From Brachypodium distachyon (lineage: Eukaryota; Streptophyta; Magnoliopsida; Poales; Poaceae): a DNA stretch of 64,000 nt. This document shows, piece by piece, positions 58,783 through 64,000 of this stretch. The stretch is taken from the NCBI RefSeq assembly GCF_000005505.3, contig NC_016135.3:6713501-6777500 (forward strand). The letters run 5' to 3'. The first letter of the stretch is position 1; each line of letters opens with the position of its first letter. Position numbers and translations under genes: made by a program. The notes under the pieces are model-generated. The model was not told the DNA's origin, ran no database searches, and saw only the letters and a program-made list of their open reading frames with translations.

Positions 58783-61098
58783 TGATATCCTCGAGGGTGT
58801 CCCGATCTTTCGATGAGATACCTAATTATCGATTTGGTAGAAGGTGACGTTGACGATCCGACTACAACCTAGGAGGCAGCGCCTTAGCGATCGATACACC
58901 AACTCCAGAAGGTTATTGATCCTGTGGGGGCACGATCAACCTGACCACGAAGGTCTTTGTTCCTGCAAGCAATCGAAGAACAAGCAAGAACAAGATGAAA
59001 AACAATCTGAAATTGCGAATAGGAGATATGAAGGTTCACGAATATGAATACTCAATATAGTTGGAGTCTTGATGACGGTAAAACAGGTGGTCTAACCGAC
59101 ACACGTGATTACACGAAAGTAGCAAAGGCTAAACTTTATCTAATCAAAACCCAAGGCTCCATAGTGGGGCTCATGGGGTATAAATAGGAGGGGAACTAGG
59201 TGGTTTTCGGCCAGGCCCTTGAGGGACTCCGAAACGGCCTAGGAATCCTTCTAAAACACAACGAAAACATCTAAAAATTGGCTGGACCCTATTACATGGC
59301 CTTAGGCCCAATAAAGCAAGGTTATAACCCTCATCTTTGGCCCATAGATACCCATTGGAGGGGGAATCCTCCACTTGGCCGAAATCCCATTGATGAAGAA
59401 GATGCGGCCTTCTTCTCATCTCTCGTTATGGCGGTTTCAATGTTCTGAAATCATCACTTGAGCTAGCTCCCGCCACCTTGCTGCCACCTCCATGGTTTGC
59501 TGTCCAACGCTGATCCTTGAGGTCCAAGCTAGGTCCTTCATTCCTAAAACACATAAAAGAATCCATCTTAGGCAGCAGCATATTCTCATTAATATTAAAT
59601 CAAGTACCGAGGAACGAAAGTACCTGATAATTTAGTTGTCATGCACGAGCTCTAGTAATTGGTCTATGTATCTCCGGTACTTAACTGTTGGGGAACGCGG
59701 TATGCTACGCTAGCACAAAATAAAATTTTCTACCGCTTCCGCCCGGATCAATGCTGTAGATAATGGATCACGAGATTACCACTAGACGCGCAGACCCGTA
59801 GCGGAAGTAGAGTCGATGTAGCGCGTCGATGCCGAGTAGTCGAACAGCCTGCTCCTCCTCGCCGATCCCACGAACAGTTCGTCCAAGCGCCGCAGGTGCA
59901 GCGCCTCCGAGGTATCCACACGTACAGGGAGGAACTCCGTGCGGCGGACTGCTAGATCCGATCGCAAGGCTTTGGGCGTGGAGGTGCGACGGCCGAGTCT
60001 AACTCGCGTCTGAACTGGGGTTACCCTAGACGGGTTGGTCTCCTCCACTTATATAGACGTCCCTAGTGGGCTCAACACTTGAGGCCCATTAGGAGTCCAA
60101 GCCCGATACGAGTTGGATCCGATCCAACTCGGTTCCCACCCCTTAAGCGTGTGACCCTTCAGGTTCGCGGTCAGTCGGCCACGACTACGAGCTCGGACTG
60201 CGGGCCCGAGTAACACCTTACTCGTCCACTGGCACCGACTCAAGTCGATAGTTGGTAGCGGCGCCTAGCAGCACGTGCCAACTCCCGAGTAACCACAAGG
60301 TATATTGACGAACCATACAATGTGTCATATGCAACATTCCTTTTGCCTCGCGATATGTGTGTCGAGCTCAAGGCGAGTGCGTGTCATCCTTGTGGATAGC
60401 TCGAGTCTCTTCTCGTTCCTGTGATACAGATTCCCGAACGGGTTAACACTTAACCCAAGTCGCATGGCCATGCTTTCCGAATCTGATCACTCGAGAGGGC
60501 CCAGAGATATCTCTCCGAACAGGAGGGGCAAATCCCATCTTGATCAACCATGACTCGCAGTATGTTTCTCAGCAAACCCGAAAGCTACCTTTATAACCAC
60601 CCAGTTACGGAGTAGCGTTTGGCAACCCCTAAGTAGGCCGATTCACATCCCAAGCTCATACGATGACCTCAGGTCTAGGACTGGCATATACATCGTACTT
60701 GAGACTAACAAATGACAATCATCTCGTTGTGTCTCAGTGCGGGTCTGTCCGACTCAACAATCTCATTGTCGAGTCCATGCTATCAGTCGGCAACACCTTG
60801 CCCTATGACTTGTGAAACATAGTCATCATACTGATTCACATTGCTAGTCTAGATTATGTGTCCGCATAACCTCAATGACTAGGGACCATTAGAACAACAT
60901 CATAGAATACATAGTCTCACAAACAAATCACGTATTTATTGATACATATCAGTGATGATGTTCAAGGACAATAACAATAACTCATGAATACATAGGAAAT
61001 AACATCATCACATGATTGCCTCTAGGGCATATCTCCAACATTAAGGTGTAGGTGCTGTAGGGGCTGTGGTTGTATCATTAGTTGGGATGTCCTCATCA
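58783..61098 (-). repeat. 5' LTR of the nested element, interrupted by a solo LTR
   Basis: About 956 bp after subtracting the solo LTR and its duplication. On the minus strand it starts TGATGAGG and contains coding-like sequence ending in PEIHRPITRARA and QLNYQVLSF, which resembles the C-terminal tail of a Gypsy polyprotein. The parent element's pol therefore probably ran into its LTR. Confidence 0.7.
59686..61040 (-). mobile_element. Solo LTR, BARE/Angela-like Copia family, copy 3
   Basis: 1355 bp, TGTTGG...CCAACA, reading as the reverse complement of copy 2 and identical wherever I compared it; the translations of two internal ORFs (64 and 88 codons) agree fully. The flanking 5-mers are TTAAC (59681-59685) and TTAAG (61041-61045), one base different. 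Confidence 0.95.
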
Positions 61099-62149
61099 CG
61101 AGCGGAAAAAGGTTGCACCTCTCGGTGGGGCCTCCACCTGCCGCCCGTATGGCGGTGGAGTAAACGTCCAGGATTGAAGAGGGTTGGATTCTCCGTCGTA
61201 TGGCCGTATCGTCGGCGGCTTGAACCTTGGTGGGAAAGCTGCGTCTTGGATTTCCTGCGTGAGCGGGTTACAAGATGGTCGGCCCTTCCGGTTTTTTCGG
61301 TGACGCGATCCTCCTTCGTCGGGGTCGCTTTCATTGTTGGAGGGGTCACTCGGAGAGGGATCTCGGCGTCTTCTTGGGGGGTCGGAGTGTCGGCGAGGAT
61401 TTCTTTCACCGCCGGCGAGGGCTCCGGACTCCGCCACCTGCTCGTTTCCGTGTACGCTGGGATCTTGATCTCCGCGGGGCGCGCCTTGAGGTGGAGCTTG
61501 GTTGCCACCTTGTTCGGCCCCGGCGGGGGGAACAAGGGGCGCTTGTTGGGCGCTTGCAAAGCGAGGTTGGTTCGGAGCGTGTGCGACTTGGAGAGCGCCA
61601 TGTGGCGGAAGCCCCCAATACTGATGGTACCAAGGAGCTCCATTGGCGATTGCGGCGAGCGCTAATGGAGGTAGTTCTGGGTTGGAGGGATCGTAAACCG
61701 GAACTCCTTGGTTTTCCAGCGCGGATCCTCCTGAGGCCACACTGTTTCCTCTTGTAGGTTCCGAGGGCAAGGTGACCACCGGTCGCAGGGGAGGTGGCGT
61801 GAAGCCCATCGAACGAGGCATACCAAGTTCCGTGTCCCTCGCGGGGGCGGTAACCGCAGGCAGCTCGCCGATCCTTGCCACCACGTCGGTGAGGGTTGAA
61901 GGACCGCCCACGTCAATTCCGAGTGCTTCGGCTCCTTCGGGGACGGCCGGGAGCGGGGGTGCGGCCACGACCTCCGTCGTGGCGCCCATGCTTGCGGCGG
62001 CGTCCAGATTGGTGAGAATTTCTCCTTCCTCGGGAGCCCCCGAGGTGCTTGCTTTCTTTGTTTGTAACCGTGTAGATTTCGCGACAAGTTGGACACCCGA
62101 TGAAGTAGGCTTCGTCGGTGCCATCAAATCTTCAATTGCGGCGAGGGTT

Positions 62150-62166
62150 CCCCACGGTCGGCTCCA
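62150..62166 (-). other. Primer-binding region of the Tat element
   Basis: TGGAGCCGACCGTGGGG on the minus strand, one base from the LTR end. It has the position and form of the primer site of Tat-group elements. I could not assign the tRNA. Confidence 0.6.
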
Positions 62167-62167
62167 C

Positions 62168-62986
62168 TGTTGTTGTTCTAGAAAACAACAGGAGTACGGG
62201 GTGCCAATGCACGATGGCACAAATGCGAGAATAGTATGTAGGGAGTGTACGCCGGCCTTATAGCGAAGGTCGCCGTACACTTGGACAAGTTGACACGTCG
62301 ATATTTTTTGAATAGGTTCGGTCGACCCTGCGGGTACGACTTAGTCCTATGTTAGGAGAGGCTTCGAGGGGGTCGTTAGCCAAGCGCTTGGGCCGAACTC
62401 GTCTTCCCAAGTCGCCTATAGCGAGAGACCTCTAGGGGCCGCCTCGGACCTGGGCCGATCTCATCTTCCTAGGTAGCGAGGTTGGGATACCCTCGAGACT
62501 CTAACCCGATCCCTCTACTTCGAGTCGTGGTCGTATTAGACGGCCCGAAACTTCGAAACTAGGCTTCTCAAATCGCGTCCCTGAGGTCGAGTCGAGACTA
62601 GGCTCGATCCAAGCACTCAAGAGCGGGCTCCTTGAGTTGCTCTAGCCCTCTCCCCTTTGATCTTATTCCAATGGAGAGTGAATGATACATGCCACCCTGG
62701 GGGTATTTATAGCCTAGGGGTCCATGACAAAAGACCATGGCTACCCTTGAGGGAGAGGGAAAGTGAGGGTAAAGTGGTAAATTTGCTCCTAAATCTTTCT
62801 TGGCGCTTACTCTAGCTCCTTTGACCATGGCTTGGAGGGCTTGACCCTTTGACTCCTTTGACCGGTGCTTAGTTGGCATGGCTATGCCTTGTTGGTGATT
62901 TGACCGGTTTTCGGAATTCGTTGACTTAGTCATCGCCAAGTAGGATCGCGGCCCGGTCCATGTAAGGATTTTATTATATTACAACG
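62168..62986 (-). repeat. 5' LTR of the Tat element
   Basis: 819 bp, equal in length to the 3' LTR. The outer end reads ACAACG rather than ACAACA, so the terminal A has mutated. The TATA motif is at 62702-62712 on the minus strand. Confidence 0.95.
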
Positions 62987-63330
62987 GTTGCAAAGAGCCT
63001 TCGCAGAGATGATACCATTTCGAACTGTGAAGATTCAGCAAGGGAATCATCTAACGTGTTGTCTCCTTCGATTAATCCCCTTTTCTGAGCAGCTTCCCGA
63101 AAGGCAGGCAGGCAGGATCTTTCCATCGACAGTCTTTATGTCACCGAAGGACATGGCGCCTGCGGCGTTGTTTTGGAGAACTCGCAGGTAATAGCGCTCC
63201 CCCTCGGTTGGATGGGCTGACACAATTCATCTAACATGTTCTCATGTCCTTCGTTTCCTTTTCCTCCAGTATTTCCCACTCCCCATCATGCTCGCCCTCC
63301 TTGGCTGGTCTTTCTGCCAAGTATACTACT
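62987..63330 (-). pseudogene. Helitron PIF1-like helicase, upstream part cut off by the Tat element
   Basis: Minus-strand blocks HPTEGERYYLRVLQNNAAGA, SFGDIKTVDG, FREAAQKRGL and SSQFEMVSSLRRLFATILVF are the domain that precedes the helicase core in plant Helitron proteins. The last block runs straight into the sequence at 45668 when the Tat element is left out. A stop and frame changes are present. Upstream of about 63330 similarity fades. Confidence 0.82.
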
Positions 63331-63837
63331 CGGGGAAATAAATGTACAATATATGACGGGCTTGGCTATGTAATCTGTTGGCCTCGAAGTACTTTGGTTG
63401 TACAATATATGATGGATGCTATGTAATTTGTTGGACTCGAAGTACTCATTGATTTCTGAGCTCCTTCAGGCTGATCACCTGTTGCAGGTCTTCACCCTTT
63501 TTAAATGACACCATATGCATGTTTGGGAGATGAAGGAGCAACTATTCTTACTGAGCTCCAATCCTGACATCTATAATACCCTGAAATTTATAAAGGTTAC
63601 TTTTGGATGAGCTAGAAGGGTTCACCAAATTTGACTTTTTGAACCGTAAACCGTATGGAAAATCCAAGACATTGGTTTCGTCTCCAAAATGACTGTAAGC
63701 TTGTCAAATTCAGAGTTCAGACTAATCATTTGGACCACCTTTTATTCTCAGCCTTTGGATGAATTTTGTTTTTTTAAGAAAAAAGTTTAATCTACCTTTG
63801 TTTGTGTGTCTTGATGCAAACAAGGATAACCAAGTAT
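63331..63837. other. Intergenic DNA
   Basis: A repeated motif, GTACAATATATGA, occurs at about 63341 and 63399. No gene or transposon was recognised. Confidence 0.45.
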
Positions 63838-63960
63838 TTCCTTTGTCCCGAAATAAGTGATTCAGATTTGTTTAGATTTGAATGTATCTATACATTTAAA
63901 CGCGTCTAGAATCTAGATATATATAATGTACACAAATCCAATTCAGTTATTTACGAGCAT
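63838..63960. mobile_element. Stowaway-like MITE, right end decayed
   Basis: Starts TTTCCTTTGTCCCGAAATAAG, a diverged form of the grass MITE end CTCCCTCCGTCCCG, and includes the usual GAATGTATCTATACA interior. The complementary right end is only partly visible (AATTCAGTTATTTACG). Confidence 0.6.
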
Positions 63961-64000
63961 AAATTTCCTTTGGCCCTGTTGCCACCGCAAGCCCACGTCG

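Larger units (their letters stand above)
57215..61098 (-). mobile_element. Non-autonomous LTR retrotransposon nested in Tat gag
   Basis: Ends are TGATAG on the left and CATCA on the right, with near-identical target copies TGAGC (57210-57214) and CGAGC (61099-61103). The right LTR (58783-61098, itself split by a solo LTR) is followed on the minus strand by a methionine-tRNA primer site. A 194-bp partial LTR copy lies at 57215-57408. No gag or pol is present between them. It is either a LARD-type element or an internally deleted Gypsy copy. Confidence 0.82.
56564..62124 (-). pseudogene. Tat-lineage Gypsy gag, split by a nested element
   Basis: The start is MAPTKPTSSGV at 62124, 44 bases after the 5' LTR. 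The N-terminal third is Pro/Ala/Glu-rich, then basic (HRKNRKGRPS), then begins the capsid domain at FKPPTIRPYDGESNP. A frameshift lies near 61172. The reading frame is cut at 61099-61103 by a 3.9-kb insertion and resumes at 57214; removing it rejoins the capsid domain in register. The remainder (57214-56564) contains RLGESLRSFFHRFAKVRSQI and a basic tail (KRKRRRGKK). A TAG lies at 57113-57115. No zinc knuckle is seen, and the frame changes before the protease. Confidence 0.9.
45669..62986 (-). mobile_element. Full-length Tat-lineage Gypsy retrotransposon (17.3 kb with nested insertions)
   Basis: Two 819-bp LTRs, TGTTGT...ACAACA, bound the element, and a 5-bp duplication GTTGC flanks it (45664-45668 and 62987-62991). 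On the minus strand the order is gag, protease, reverse transcriptase, RNase H, a second RNase H, integrase, then a long 3' region of 6 kb with an accessory gene on the opposite strand. The second RNase H and the long 3' region place it in the Tat/Grande group. Without the nested insertion it is about 13.4 kb. It interrupts a Helitron helicase. Confidence 0.94.

Noticed and set aside
61066..61665. 199-codon plus-strand ORF opposite Tat gag
   Set aside because: It mirrors the well-supported gag frame on the other strand, in GC-rich sequence, and has no recognisable domain.

Overview
The window is plant nuclear DNA, most likely from a large-genome grass (Pooideae, Triticeae or a relative). Reasons: two spliced genes with grass-type protein sequences, Stowaway-like MITEs with CTCCCTCCGT ends, solo LTRs of a BARE/Angela-like Copia family, and thick nests of LTR retrotransposons. 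Species is inference. No organellar, bacterial, rRNA, tRNA or CRISPR sequence was seen.

Only two intact host genes are supported, both on the minus strand. The first (8609-10085, three exons) encodes a 204-aa CASP-like four-helix membrane protein. The second (11767-21842, thirteen exons) encodes a 461-aa cation-diffusion-facilitator metal transporter of the MTPC4/ZnT9 type. Every exon join was checked for GT-AG sites and phase. The second gene has absorbed two MITEs and a 4.1-kb antisense L1-type LINE in its introns with its reading frame unharmed.

Positions 1-8600 are gene-poor: a duplicated segment, a degenerate tandem array, a solo LTR (2672-4017) and two unexplained GC-rich islands. Positions 22005-41863 are a retrotransposon mosaic: a hAT-like end; a SIRE/Maximus-like Copia element (22474-34847, minus) with a large accessory ORF behind its own promoter and 5'-UTR intron, split by a solo LTR; a second gag fragment of the same family; a Gypsy-type accessory gene fragment with introns; a fragment of the Maximus accessory ORF; and the 5' half of another Copia element. 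Next come a possible LINE tail and a small CACTA element (42754-43552).

Positions 44250-63330 are a nested stack. A Helitron-type PIF1 helicase remnant is split by a 17.3-kb Tat-lineage Gypsy element (45669-62986). That element's gag is split by a non-autonomous LTR element (57215-61098), whose 5' LTR holds a solo LTR (59686-61040). The Tat element carries a second RNase H and a spliced accessory gene on the opposite strand between pol and the 3' LTR.

Nearly all transposon ORFs are broken by frameshifts or stop codons, many of the kind expected from methyl-cytosine deamination. The most interesting elements are the two accessory genes carried by unrelated retrotransposons, both with gene-like introns.
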